NCBI RefSeq assembly: GCF_030867145.1
Contig: NC_134428.1
Location: 7,130,001-7,194,000, forward strand
Source of the DNA: Opisthocomus hoazin
Lineage: Eukaryota; Chordata; Aves; Opisthocomiformes; Opisthocomidae
Direction of reading: 5' to 3'
Length of the DNA: 64,000 bases
Both the position numbers and the translations under genes were made by a program. Position 1 is the stretch's first letter. Each line of letters begins with the position of its first letter. Below the pieces are notes generated by a model. It ran no database searches. It was not told the origin of the DNA and saw only the letters and a list, made by a program, of their open reading frames with translations. Shown piece by piece: positions 59,001-62,800 of this stretch.

Positions 59001-59871
59001 TGGTTAACTGAATGGTGATAGACAGATAATTAAATTTTCAGACATGGGATTTGTCAGCTTTGTTTAAAATTTGGTCGGTTAGAATCCTTTTTATTTCTCC
59101 CCAAATATAAACTAAGGTGCTTAATGTTGTTAGGTGGAGCTGTGATAGTACCTGGTTTGAATACTTCACTTGTCTTTTTCAAAGAAAAATGAGACAGGCA
59201 CAGACACTGAAATATAACAGTTGAAGGGACTAACTTGATTTCTTCTCTTTATGGTTTTCATTTAGGAATGGTGTGTGGAAAACTTTTACCTTTAATATTG
59301 TTGCTGAAGTGCTGGCATTTTCTTACAACGATGAAGTCTGTTTCTAACGCTGAATTCTTTTTTGCTTAACATTAAATACTTGTACAACTAGTGAAGTGAT
59401 AATCTGATTTTATACTGGCCACTCTGAATTTCCATGTCTATTATCCCATCCTTCTGTTTTTGATCAACTGTTGATTTGGATAGACTATCATTTTTCTGCC
59501 ATCAGTGTAGCATAGTATAGAAAATCAAAAGTAAAACAGTTAATGAAATTTTTTTGATTATGAGATAATCTGTTTCACTGATGCGTTTATGTTGCCCTGG
59601 AAAACTAGTTTTCCTGGTACCCTGCTGTTGATAATCTATTTAATGTGTAAGTCATTATTTTTTTTCATCTTGATGACACAACTTAGATAAAACTTATTAC
59701 TACAGATATGTTTGTTTCCATTGAAAGGGGCTTTCCTCTATTTTGAGAAAACAATAATATTTATTTATTCTGTTCTTTTTATCAACAGAGAAAATGAGGT
59801 GCTGAAAGTGCAGCTGAAGAAGTATGTGGGAGCTGTCCAGATGCTCAGAAGAGAAGGTCAAACAGTGGAAG
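2033..59871 (+). CDS. SNX29: SNX29 (sorting nexin 29), exons 1-14, 3' end outside window
   Basis: SNX29 is a RUN- and PX-domain sorting nexin linked to membrane traffic. Fourteen exons with GT-AG borders join in phase to 1681 coding bases (560 codons plus 1). The protein starts MSGSQNND and continues with the [55 protein letters not shown] and FYEDW motifs of the RUN domain (about residues 36-180). Then come the LLKESTQ repeat-like segment, a basic KKDRKKKKR patch followed by an acidic/Ser-rich linker (about 250-410), and a coiled coil (about 465-550; [50 protein letters not shown]). The order and motifs agree with vertebrate SNX29 (human about 813 residues). The lipid-binding PX domain and remaining coiled coil must lie past the right edge. 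The ATG has G at -3. Introns reach 11.3 kb and hold all the mobile elements listed here. No frame-breaking change is seen. Confidence 0.95.
2040..7435 (+). other. SNX29: SNX29 intron 1
   Basis: 5.4-kb intron. Its first 430 bp belong to the CpG island and include a 9-bp tandem repeat. The rest is AT-rich with homopolymer runs (poly-T at 4270-4289, poly-A near 7030-7045). I recognise no gene and no CR1 or LTR in it. Confidence 0.85.
2206..2250. repeat. 9-bp GC-rich tandem repeat, five units
   Basis: Five perfect head-to-tail copies of CCGTCCCCG directly downstream of the SNX29 first exon, in the CpG island. The strand asymmetry (C-rich top strand, G-rich bottom) starts about 170 bp after the start codon. 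Confidence 0.95.
7436..7500 (+). CDS. SNX29: SNX29 coding exon 2
   Basis: 65 bases between a ttgaatttcag acceptor and a GTGAGA donor. It encodes residues 3-24, ending [12 protein letters not shown], the start of the helical region leading into the RUN domain. The exon ends on a codon boundary. Confidence 0.94.
7501..8350 (+). other. SNX29: SNX29 intron 2
   Basis: 0.85-kb AT-rich intron with GT-AG borders. Nothing else recognised. Confidence 0.85.
8351..8403 (+). CDS. SNX29: SNX29 coding exon 3
   Basis: 53 bases, acceptor ttattgcag, donor GTAAAA. It encodes [17 protein letters not shown] and two bases of Arg-42. This segment is nearly invariant in the vertebrate family. Confidence 0.94.
8404..10130 (+). 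other. SNX29: SNX29 intron 3, part left of the provirus
   Basis: AT-rich to about 9400; an AATAAA at about 9370 has no visible gene attached. A moderately GC-rich stretch at about 9440-9900 is unlike its surroundings, but I do not recognise it as CR1 or as the LTR family found here. Confidence 0.7.
10131..10135. repeat. Target-site duplication, left copy (CCTTT)
   Basis: CCTTT directly abuts the TG of the left LTR and is repeated directly after the CA of the right LTR (16758-16762). This fixes both ends of the provirus. Confidence 0.92.
10136..10547 (-). repeat. 3' LTR of the provirus
   Basis: 412 bp, TG...CA in element orientation. It differs from the partner LTR at 10193, 10214, 10233, 10388 and 10487 plus one A indel near 10277-10280. 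It contains a perfect CRE palindrome and an 8-bp inverted repeat at its U3 end. Confidence 0.93.
10425..10432. promoter_or_regulatory. CRE palindrome TGACGTCA in the 3' LTR
   Basis: Exact 8-bp consensus site for CREB/ATF factors in U3. The same site is kept in the other two LTRs of the window, which supports a promoter role for the LTR. Confidence 0.7.
10548..10565 (-). other. Polypurine tract of the provirus
   Basis: In element orientation this reads GGAATAAGGGGTGGATAA and directly precedes the TG of the 3' LTR, where plus-strand DNA synthesis is primed. Two or three T residues interrupt the purine run. Confidence 0.75.
10566..11040 (-). other. Non-coding stretch between pol and the polypurine tract
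   Basis: About 475 bp with no reading frame of note and no envelope-like sequence. It includes, next to the tract, an inverted partial copy of the U3 CRE region (10560-10580). Confidence 0.7.
11041..14205 (-). CDS. pol: Retroviral pro-pol polyprotein (protease, RT, RNase H, integrase), uninterrupted
   Basis: One open frame of 1054 codons ending in TAA. Counting from the first codon at 14205 (a GTG, probably not a true start): aspartic protease with DTGA at 30-33 and an ILGIDYL segment near 88-94; reverse transcriptase with catalytic Asp in TDIANAFF (D243), LPQGW (275-279) and YIDD (305-308); RNase H with TDGS (D614), E652, D676 and D746; integrase with a zinc-binding H773/H778/C807/C810 set and catalytic D840, D899, E935, the last pair spaced D-35-E. 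All catalytic residues I would look for are present. Protease and polymerase share one frame, so no second frameshift is needed. The frame is also the gag frame, separated from it only by UAG at 14227-14229, so expression by readthrough is likely. No env follows. Confidence 0.93.
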   Translation of the reverse strand: MEERDNRVYWTVWIRWPGTSDPQEYKALVDTGAQCTLMPSEFKGSESICISGVTGGSQELSVLEAEVSLTGQDWQKHPIVTGPEAPCILGIDYLRRGYFKDPKGYRWAFGIAAVETEEIKQLSILPGLSEDPSVVGLLRVEEQQVPIATTTVHRRQYRTNRDSLLPIHQLIRQLESQGVISKTRSHFNSPIWPVRKSTGEWRLTIDYRGLNEVTPPLSAAVPDMLELQYQLESKAAKWYATTDIANAFFSIPLAAECRPQFAFTWRGIQYSWNRLPQGWKHSPTICHGLIQTALEKGEAPEHLQYIDDIIIWGDTAEEVFEKGEKIIQILLKAGFAIKRSKVKGPAQEIQFLGIKWQDGRRQIPMDVINKIAAMSPPTSKKEAQAFLGVVGFWRMHIPNYSQIVSPLYHVTRKKNDFEWGPEQRQAFEQIKREIVHAVALGPVRSGQDVKNVLYTAAGENGPTWSLWQKAPGETRGRPLGFWSRGYKGSEARYTPTEKEILAAYEGVRAASEVVGTEAQLLLAPRLPVLGWMFKERVPSTHHATDATWSKWVALITQRARMGNPSRPGILEVIMDWPEGKDFGASPEEEVTRAEEAPLYNQLPEDEKQYALFTDGSCRIVGKQWRWKAAVWSPTRQVAETAEGEGESSQFAEVKAIQLALDIASREKWPVLYHYTDSWMVANALWGWLQQWKKNNWQRRGKPIWAAPLWQDIAARLEQLAVKVRHVDAHVPKSRATEEHQNNHQVDQAAKIEVAQEDLDWQHKGELFIARWAHDTSGHQGRDATYRWARDRGVDLTMDTIAQVIHECETCAAIKQAKRVKPQWYGGRWLKYKYGEAWQIDYITLPQTRQGKRYVLTMVEATTGWLETYPVPHATARNTILGLEKQVLWRHGTPERIESDNGTHFRNSLIDTWAKEHGIEWVYHIPYHAPASGKIERYNGLLKTTLRAMGGGTFKNWDTHLAKATWLVNTRGSTNRAGPAQSKPQRPVEGDKVPVVHMRNMLGKTVWVSPASGKGKPVRGIAFAQGPGCTWWVMRKDGEFRCVPHGDLILGENSP
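14227..14229 (-). other. Gag UAG stop, in frame with pro-pol
   Basis: The gag frame ends in an amber codon and the same frame stays open on the far side into pro-pol. This is the arrangement used by gammaretroviruses, which make Gag-Pol by suppression of a UAG stop. Whether suppression occurs here is inference. Confidence 0.7.
14230..16218 (-). CDS. gag: Retroviral Gag, 663 residues, intact, with hydrophobic N-terminus
   Basis: Open from ATG (16216-16218) to UAG. Residues 1-70 and about 100-137 hold several membrane-like hydrophobic stretches. Residues about 240-300 are an Ala/Pro/Thr-rich low-complexity linker. Residues about 345-560 form a charged, Trp-containing helical region with a [17 protein letters not shown] motif, the probable capsid. 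The last 100 residues are basic and Arg-rich. There is no Met-Gly myristoylation start and no CCHC zinc knuckle, so membrane targeting and RNA packaging would differ from orthoretroviral Gag; the basic tail may bind RNA. In-frame Met codons at 34, 47, 53 and 165 offer alternative starts. Gag identity rests on position between primer site and pol and on the capsid-like region, which resembles Gag-like proteins common in avian genomes. Confidence 0.85.
16219..16320 (-). other. Proviral leader between primer site and gag
   Basis: A short leader of about 100 bp with no open frame of note. It should hold packaging signals, but none can be assigned by eye. Confidence 0.6.
16321..16340 (-). other. 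Primer-binding site, tRNA-Lys-like
   Basis: In element orientation it starts TGGCGCCCAA, then GCGTGGGGC. The usual Lys-1,2 site is TGGCGCCCAACGTGGGGC, so this copy carries one extra G in the middle. It lies six bases inside the 5' LTR, a longer gap than usual. Confidence 0.75.
16347..16757 (-). repeat. 5' LTR of the provirus
   Basis: 411 bp, about 98.8% identical to the partner LTR. It would drive proviral transcription toward lower coordinates, antisense to SNX29. The CRE palindrome is at 16635-16642. Confidence 0.93.
16635..16642. promoter_or_regulatory. CRE palindrome TGACGTCA in the 5' LTR
   Basis: Same site as in the other two LTRs, next to the inverted repeat GGTAT/ATACC. This copy is the one positioned to drive the provirus. 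Confidence 0.7.
16758..16762. repeat. Target-site duplication, right copy (CCTTT)
   Basis: Matches 10131-10135 exactly and abuts the last base of the right LTR. Confidence 0.92.
16763..17184 (+). other. SNX29: SNX29 intron 3 between provirus and CR1
   Basis: AT-rich unique-looking sequence; nothing recognised. Confidence 0.7.
17185..18298 (+). mobile_element. CR1 LINE, 5'-truncated, + orientation
   Basis: About 1.1 kb covering part of the reverse transcriptase, the C-terminal region and the 3' end. It ends in the CR1 signature CCCAAACCATTCTATGATT. The first part reads [14 protein letters not shown] in one frame, then shifts into a frame with VTSGVPQ and GPVLFN. The coding remnant is broken by frameshifts and stops. 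An in-frame gap removes the segment with the catalytic Asp pair. Confidence 0.93.
18299..19741 (+). other. SNX29: SNX29 intron 3, right part
   Basis: AT-rich sequence up to the exon 4 acceptor (attctgttgcag). No gene or repeat family recognised. Confidence 0.8.
19742..19866 (+). CDS. SNX29: SNX29 coding exon 4 (start of RUN domain)
   Basis: 125 bases, donor GTAATT. It encodes residues 42-84, with [20 protein letters not shown] and [11 protein letters not shown]. These are strongly conserved RUN-domain helices. Confidence 0.95.
19867..20873 (+). other. SNX29: SNX29 intron 4, left part
   Basis: AT-rich, with T homopolymer runs near 20460 and 20555. Nothing else seen. Confidence 0.8.
20874..21249 (-). 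mobile_element. CR1 3'-end fragment, interrupted by a second CR1
   Basis: The outer CR1 (minus orientation) runs 20874-21055 and resumes at about 21177-21249 with the segment rich in TTTCAGTTTAAAACTG. Between these halves lies an independent CR1 3' end. Confidence 0.88.
21056..21176 (-). mobile_element. Inner CR1 3'-end fragment
   Basis: About 120 bp starting with ACAGAATCACAGAATG and continuing GGGGTTGGAAGGGACC. It has its own octamer-type 3' terminus and belongs to a different CR1 subfamily from the surrounding copy, so it inserted later. Confidence 0.85.
21250..22594 (+). other. SNX29: SNX29 intron 4, between CR1 copies
   Basis: AT-rich sequence; no recognisable gene or repeat. Confidence 0.75.
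22671..24570 (-). pseudogene. CR1 ORF2, reverse transcriptase part, frameshifted
   Basis: From 24570 the frame reads the linker ([50 protein letters not shown]) into the RT up to KKEDPGNYR. It then hits a stop near 23935. RT continues one frame over, with [46 protein letters not shown] and the catalytic KFADDTK, then the C-terminal [13 protein letters not shown] and [16 protein letters not shown] second frameshift near 22760 (one base missing in the RVTEH segment) scrambles the last about 30 residues. The catalytic residues are kept although the frame is broken. Confidence 0.92.
24646..25479 (-). pseudogene. CR1 ORF2, endonuclease part, catalytic Glu replaced
   Basis: 277 codons of the APE-type endonuclease, in the same frame as the following linker but ended by a TAA at 24646-24648. 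Motifs: [14 protein letters not shown] (metal-binding Asn), [10 protein letters not shown] (Asp/Asn pair) and SDHEMVEF (catalytic His). Where CR1 endonucleases normally read ETWWD, this copy reads GTWWD (Gly at residue 45), losing the metal-binding Glu. That change alone should abolish nicking. Confidence 0.9.
25711..26083 (-). mobile_element. CR1 3' fragment, older subfamily
   Basis: Starts GGATCATAGACTAATTCAAGTTGGAAGG and continues with diverged CR1 3' coding and UTR sequence to CCTCAGGCTGAAGC. It is clearly more decayed than the adjacent 3.1-kb copy. Confidence 0.8.
26084..28017 (+). other. SNX29: SNX29 intron 4, right part
   Basis: AT-rich sequence with nothing recognised until the ATT-rich run before exon 5. 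Confidence 0.78.
27956..28010. repeat. ATT/GTT low-complexity tract at the exon 5 acceptor
   Basis: About 55 bp of TTA/TTG triplet-like repeats immediately upstream of the exon 5 splice acceptor, taking the place of the usual pyrimidine tract. Confidence 0.85.
28018..28198 (+). CDS. SNX29: SNX29 coding exon 5 (RUN domain core)
   Basis: 181 bases, acceptor attccag, donor GTACTG. It encodes residues 84-144, including [33 protein letters not shown] and [10 protein letters not shown], the most conserved part of the RUN domain. Confidence 0.95.
28199..29579 (+). other. SNX29: SNX29 intron 5, left part
   Basis: AT-rich sequence; nothing recognised. Confidence 0.78.
29580..29692 (-). mobile_element. 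CR1 3'-end fragment
   Basis: About 110 bp beginning AATCATAGTAGAATGG and including CCCCCTGCCATGGGCGGGG, a diverged CR1 3' UTR. Confidence 0.85.
29693..30107 (+). other. SNX29: SNX29 intron 5, right part
   Basis: AT-rich, ending in a long CT-rich tract (30066-30099) before the exon 6 acceptor. Confidence 0.8.
30108..30178 (+). CDS. SNX29: SNX29 coding exon 6
   Basis: 71 bases, acceptor attaaag, donor GTAAGA. It encodes residues 144-168, [20 protein letters not shown], the end of the RUN domain. Confidence 0.94.
30179..31034 (+). other. SNX29: SNX29 intron 6
   Basis: 0.86-kb AT-rich intron; nothing else recognised. Confidence 0.82.
31035..31283 (+). CDS. SNX29: SNX29 coding exon 7
   Basis: 249 bases, donor GTAAGC. 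It encodes residues 168-251 with [18 protein letters not shown], then two LLKESTQ units and [15 protein letters not shown]. This membrane-proximal linker is well conserved. Confidence 0.95.
31284..33269 (+). other. SNX29: SNX29 intron 7
   Basis: 2-kb AT-rich intron without recognised repeats. It ends in a tandem acceptor (tag-tag), see exon 8. Confidence 0.8.
33270..33639 (+). CDS. SNX29: SNX29 coding exon 8 (basic patch and acidic linker)
   Basis: 370 bases, the longest exon seen, donor GTAAGT. It encodes residues 251-374: [23 protein letters not shown], a Ser/Asn-rich variable middle, then [18 protein letters not shown]. The middle differs from mammals; both ends are conserved. The acceptor is a NAGNAG type: use of the site three bases upstream would add one Val codon. 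Confidence 0.94.
33739..33817. repeat. Long polypyrimidine tract inside intron 8
   Basis: Nearly 80 bp of almost pure T and C, ending tcttttcag. It forms a strong-looking acceptor in mid-intron, far from the annotated exon 9. Confidence 0.85.
33820..33943 (+). other. SNX29: Candidate alternative terminal exon of SNX29
   Basis: Begins after the strong acceptor at 33818-33819. In the phase left by exon 8 it stays open for 40 codons to TGA at 33941-33943. It would replace the coiled coil and PX domain with a short tail containing [11 protein letters not shown]. There is no AATAAA close downstream, and I know of no such isoform; purely a candidate. Confidence 0.2.
34350..34468 (+). CDS. SNX29: SNX29 coding exon 9
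   Basis: 119 bases, donor GTAGGT. It encodes residues 374-414 with [25 protein letters not shown], a conserved motif in the linker. Confidence 0.94.
34469..34654 (+). other. SNX29: SNX29 intron 9, left part
   Basis: Short unique-looking stretch before the solo LTR. Confidence 0.7.
34655..34659. repeat. Target-site duplication of the solo LTR, left (AGGAT)
   Basis: AGGAT abuts the TG of the solo LTR and recurs at 35063-35067. Confidence 0.9.
34660..35062 (+). mobile_element. Solo LTR of the same retrovirus family, + orientation
   Basis: 403 bp, TG...CA, flanked by the 5-bp duplication AGGAT. Outer thirds match the proviral LTRs closely (U3 inverted repeat, CRE at 34775-34782, end CCGAAACCAAAACA). 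The middle after the G-rich run is clearly diverged, so it is an older copy or a different subfamily. It is the product of LTR-LTR recombination. Its transcriptional direction matches SNX29, so it could act as a sense promoter or terminator in intron 9. Confidence 0.93.
34775..34782. promoter_or_regulatory. CRE palindrome TGACGTCA in the solo LTR
   Basis: Kept intact although the centre of this LTR has diverged, which suggests functional retention within the family. Confidence 0.65.
35063..35067. repeat. Target-site duplication of the solo LTR, right (AGGAT)
   Basis: Exact match to 34655-34659. Confidence 0.9.
35180..35235 (+). other. SNX29: Weak candidate alternative exon in intron 9
   Basis: After the acceptor-like gttttctag, the phase left by exon 9 is open for 18 codons ([17 protein letters not shown]) before TAA. 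It is short and could be chance. Confidence 0.12.
35354..36055 (-). mobile_element. CR1 LINE 3' fragment
   Basis: About 700 bp beginning GAATCATAGAATGG, with CR1 3' UTR and C-terminal ORF2 remnants. Read on the minus strand it contains [18 protein letters not shown] and [14 protein letters not shown]. Frameshifts break it, and the copy is 5'-truncated. Confidence 0.92.
36166..36290 (+). mobile_element. Ancient CR1 coding fragment, + orientation
   Basis: On the + strand it reads [12 protein letters not shown], then [15 protein letters not shown]. This is a decayed version of the CR1 C-terminal motif that runs LEYCVQFW to [14 protein letters not shown]. It shows no 3' end and is much older than its neighbours. 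Confidence 0.6.
36291..37416 (+). other. SNX29: SNX29 intron 9, middle
   Basis: AT-rich, becoming more mixed from about 36890. Nothing recognised. Confidence 0.7.
37417..37687. promoter_or_regulatory. CpG-dense pocket in intron 9, possible internal promoter
   Basis: About 17 CpG dinucleotides in 270 bp, against almost none in the surrounding kilobases. It contains an ETS-type core CCGGAAGT (37579-37586), an inverted CCAAT box (CGATTGG, 37532-37538) and an ATGATGTCA half-CRE. A donor-like CTGGTAAGC lies at 37659-37667. A methylated ancient CpG-rich insert would have decayed, so retention suggests either protection from methylation or recent arrival. Confidence 0.4.
37688..38826 (+). other. 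SNX29: SNX29 intron 9, right part
   Basis: AT-rich sequence to the exon 10 acceptor; nothing recognised. Confidence 0.78.
38827..38908 (+). CDS. SNX29: SNX29 coding exon 10
   Basis: 82 bases, acceptor attttactttag, donor GTACGT. It encodes residues 414-441 ([19 protein letters not shown]), the variable linker part. The exon is called by phase and by the ENG motif shared with mammals. Confidence 0.88.
38909..39403 (+). other. SNX29: SNX29 intron 10
   Basis: 0.5-kb AT-rich intron; nothing else seen. Confidence 0.82.
39404..39486 (+). CDS. SNX29: SNX29 coding exon 11
   Basis: 83 bases, donor GTAAGT. It encodes residues 441-469 with [16 protein letters not shown], directly before the coiled coil. 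Confidence 0.93.
39487..40079 (+). other. SNX29: SNX29 intron 11, left end
   Basis: AT-rich; nothing recognised before the first CR1. Confidence 0.75.
40080..40294 (+). mobile_element. CR1 3'-end fragment, + orientation
   Basis: Contains AACAGGTTGCCCAGAGAGGT and ends CCCAAACCATTCTATGATTC, the canonical CR1 3' end with its octamer. Confidence 0.92.
40904..41507 (-). mobile_element. CR1 LINE 3' fragment
   Basis: About 600 bp starting GAATCATAGAATCATAGG. Minus-strand remnants include [16 protein letters not shown] and [17 protein letters not shown] gap near 41140 removes about 250 bp of the consensus between the 3' UTR and LEYCVQF. Confidence 0.92.
41508..48546 (+). other. SNX29: SNX29 intron 11, right part
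   Basis: 7 kb of AT-rich sequence with simple runs: poly-T near 42268 and 42302, poly-A near 44400, and an A-rich AAACC stretch at 46655-46710. No CR1, LTR, RNA gene or conserved coding segment recognised. Short open frames here have no family resemblance. Confidence 0.7.
48547..48610 (+). CDS. SNX29: SNX29 coding exon 12 (coiled coil start)
   Basis: 64 bases, acceptor tctgtttag, donor GTAGTT (weak). It encodes residues 469-490, [20 protein letters not shown], a highly conserved heptad-type helix. Confidence 0.95.
48611..49858 (+). other. SNX29: SNX29 intron 12
   Basis: 1.25-kb AT-rich intron; nothing recognised. Confidence 0.8.
49859..49987 (+). CDS. SNX29: SNX29 coding exon 13 (coiled coil)
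   Basis: 129 bases, acceptor ttctttcag, donor GTAAGA. It encodes residues 490-533 with [20 protein letters not shown] and KVQALA, a charged coiled-coil segment. Confidence 0.95.
49988..51289 (+). other. SNX29: SNX29 intron 13, left part
   Basis: AT-rich to mixed; nothing recognised. Confidence 0.72.
51290..51712 (-). mobile_element. Ancient CR1 coding fragment
   Basis: Minus-strand matches to the CR1 reverse transcriptase 3' half. CTTGTCCACCAGGACTGCC, the segment around TTTCCCCTTGTTGAACTTCA and GAAGGTGTTAAACAGCATTGG are recognisable. No frame is intact and no 3' end is present. Confidence 0.8.
51713..54530 (+). other. SNX29: SNX29 intron 13, middle
   Basis: AT-rich, with one C-rich run near 53481-53500. 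A 113-codon open frame at 53502-53843 has no recognisable homology and is not called a gene. Confidence 0.7.
54531..54592 (-). mobile_element. Short CR1 3'-end fragment
   Basis: About 60 bp: GGATCATAGTATAATTCAGG followed by TTGGAGGGCATCTCTGG and GTCATCTAGCCCAAGCTCTG. Confidence 0.8.
54593..59788 (+). other. SNX29: SNX29 intron 13, right part
   Basis: 5.2 kb of AT-rich sequence with simple repeats: GTTT units near 54982-55000 and a short GT run at 58572-58586. Nothing else recognised. Confidence 0.72.
59789..59871 (+). CDS. SNX29: SNX29 coding exon 14 (coiled coil)
   Basis: 83 bases, acceptor atcaacag, donor GTACTG. It encodes residues 533-561, [20 protein letters not shown], near-identical to mammalian SNX29. 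The last base opens the codon completed in exon 15, which I do not find in the window. Confidence 0.95.
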
Positions 59872-62800
59872 GTACTGATAAAATGAAGCGGGGGTGGGGG
59901 ATGAAATCCATGCACAGGGTTTGTTTTGCTGTCTGCTACCATTGAGATGGTTTAATGGAGGCATAGGTATAGTAATCAAGTGATGGAAGTGACTGCTGGA
60001 CTTGCATAAAAACTGACGATGAAAGAACAACCAGCGAAGAGCCATGTTGCTGGTTTACCAGAATCTGCGCCTTCCCCCCGCCCGCCCCCGACTGATCCTG
60101 GAATGGAGCTCTGTAGATAACCAGCCACCCAGTCCTGTGCAAGCCCTGGTCCATACCCAACGCTTCAGCCACACAGAACCATCCTAGCTTGGCTGGGGAC
60201 ATGGCTCACATGTCACACCCAGTGTGACATCTGCCCTCACTAGTGGGAAATACCAGCATCTGAAAAGGTGACAGTTCTGCTTCTATGAGAACTGCCCCTT
60301 ACGTGTCTCTGGCTGGGCTATTTGCTGTTGTGTGAACAGTTTTGTAATGCAGATTGATATCAAACAAAAAGAATGCTATGTGATGGCATACTATCAAATT
60401 ACTGCTAAGTAGAAACAATCAAGAAGGCTTTGCTTTCCTCTCTGAGTCTTCTCCAAAACGAGTGAGACCATTTACATGAAAGTGGGGTTAGCAAGAGGTA
60501 ATTATAAGCCCTATTCATGTCTTCCAGCCGTGGTAGAGTGGTATCTACCAGTAGTGAAAATAACTTATTTGATATCTTTTGAGAACAATACCGATACAGA
60601 TTTTTGTACTTATTTTTACAGAGCACTTTCTGGTAATGAGGTGGTCTTAGATTTTGCTGGGAAGTTTCTTATCGAAAAAAGTATCAGATGAAAAATTAAT
60701 TTTAAAAATGTTGGAACTTAGGAATAATTATTTTGAGGAGAGAAAATTTCATATCTCTAGATTATACTGTTAGTGTTGGTTTGGAGATCAGTATTTGCAG
60801 ACTGTTTTGAATAGACTATGTCTTAAGACCAGACATATCACTTGCTTTGCTAGGTTGCTTAGACTCTAATGAGCAGATTTTATATCTGAAAGATAATGAG
60901 TTAGCAGCAGTGTTAACTGTTTTTCTTCAGTGGTCAGTGGTGATGGAAGTGTCCATGACAGGATGAAATGGCATATTGATTCTGAATCACCTTCTGGTGG
61001 GACCTGTATTTTCACTGACTGCAGAAGGTGTTTTGAGACACAAGGTGGCCTTTCACACATTGGGACCATCTGTCCATTTTTTTTTTTTAATTGTCAATAT
61101 TGTGGTCATGTAAGTAGCTGTATGAATGAATACTACATTAATTTTGCTCTTAAGGGCTACTCACTATACTTGGCTGTAGTTTAAAAACTTCATTCCTCCT
61201 TAAAAGGATTTTTGTTAGTGAGAACACATGTGTTTACTTCTGATTTTGCTGGAGTATAGTGATTCATATTAAGAATTATTCACAGAAACCATTGCTTAAG
61301 CTTCTTATAATAGCAGAAATTATCCTTCATTAGATACTGACAGTTTCCATGATGAGTGTAATTATAGGAAAAGAAAAAAATATTCCTAGGCTAGCTATAT
61401 TCTGCTGTGTTAAAATTATGCAAATTAGTGTGTGATAAGAATAGAAACTGAGTAGGATGGTCAGATTTTATGGATGAAAAAGGGGGATGGAAGAGTACCA
61501 ACATTTCTAAAAATGAATACATGTATGCTTTATGCTCAAAGGGTATCTAATCAATCCACAGTATTTTTCTGTGATATTTATCATTAGTGACCTGAATAAA
61601 TTTTGGCTACATGCAAGATTTGTAATAATTTTTCTTATATTCTAACTCACACATTGTATTTTTATAAAACCAAGTATTTTTTTTTTATTTTTAGCAGCCG
61701 TTGGAGATTTATGTGGAATTTTTAGTAGTAGTGGGCCCTCTGGCTCAAAAAAAAGTACTTAAGCATGTAAATAATCCCTAAGAAATAATGTTTAGATACA
61801 CTTCAGAAAAGGAGAGTGAAACAAAAAAAAGTTTTCTCCTTTACCAGATTTATAGCAACCATTGCACTATGGTTTGTATGCATAACTTGCAGTATCTCAT
61901 CATAGGCATTAATAGCTTTCAGATGTGAGCTTCATAATTAAGAGTATTTGCATTATTAGAAAGAGCTATTTGTACTTTTCAGTACATATATCATTGTATA
62001 ACTTAAGGCAAATTACTGAATTCCAGTTGTGGTATATCTTCAAATGACCGTAACAACTTGGCTTAAGTCATTTTGTTTTTAATTAGCTTACATGTGTAAA
62101 AGGATTACCGAGTATATTTACAAGACCTGTTTTATTACTGTATTCTGAGATTGTGTCAATTTTGTGAGGAAAATGGGATGAAGAAACTACTGTTTTCTCT
62201 GCTTTTGTCATTTTAAGTTAAAATTCTTGTTGATTTCTTGTATATTAATTTACACACTTATAGGTTAAGGTTCTTGACTTCTAACTAGCCTTACATGTAG
62301 ACAGGGACATAGAGTTCAGATCTGTTTAAGCTTGGAAGGCTCCCAGCTGTCCTCTTTCGCTGTAACAGTAGGAAATTGTCTTCATTGGGGAGGCACGAAA
62401 TGTTGCATACAACTAATTTCAGTGGTGCCCTACGTTATCATAATGAGTAATTTCAGTGATGATTAATCTTCTTCCAAATGGTGTCAAAACAAAAGTCTTA
62501 CATGTATTGTAGATTTTAGAACACTATGTGTTTAGACTTTCTGTAAAACTATTTTGAGAGAGTCAAAATAAATCGAGCTTCTGCTGTTATTTTTACGACT
62601 ATAAATAGAGAAGAATCTACATGTTTGCTACAATAATCAGATCTGGTGCTACTGAGTATGGCTTTTAAATAATTTACTAAAATAGTAAATGGAAATCAGC
62701 ATATTACTTTGCCTTGCAGTGACTTCTTGAAACACCAAAAAACACTCAGCAAATGTGATTATGAATAAGTTACTCAAGAGTCAGAACTGTGTCAAATTCA

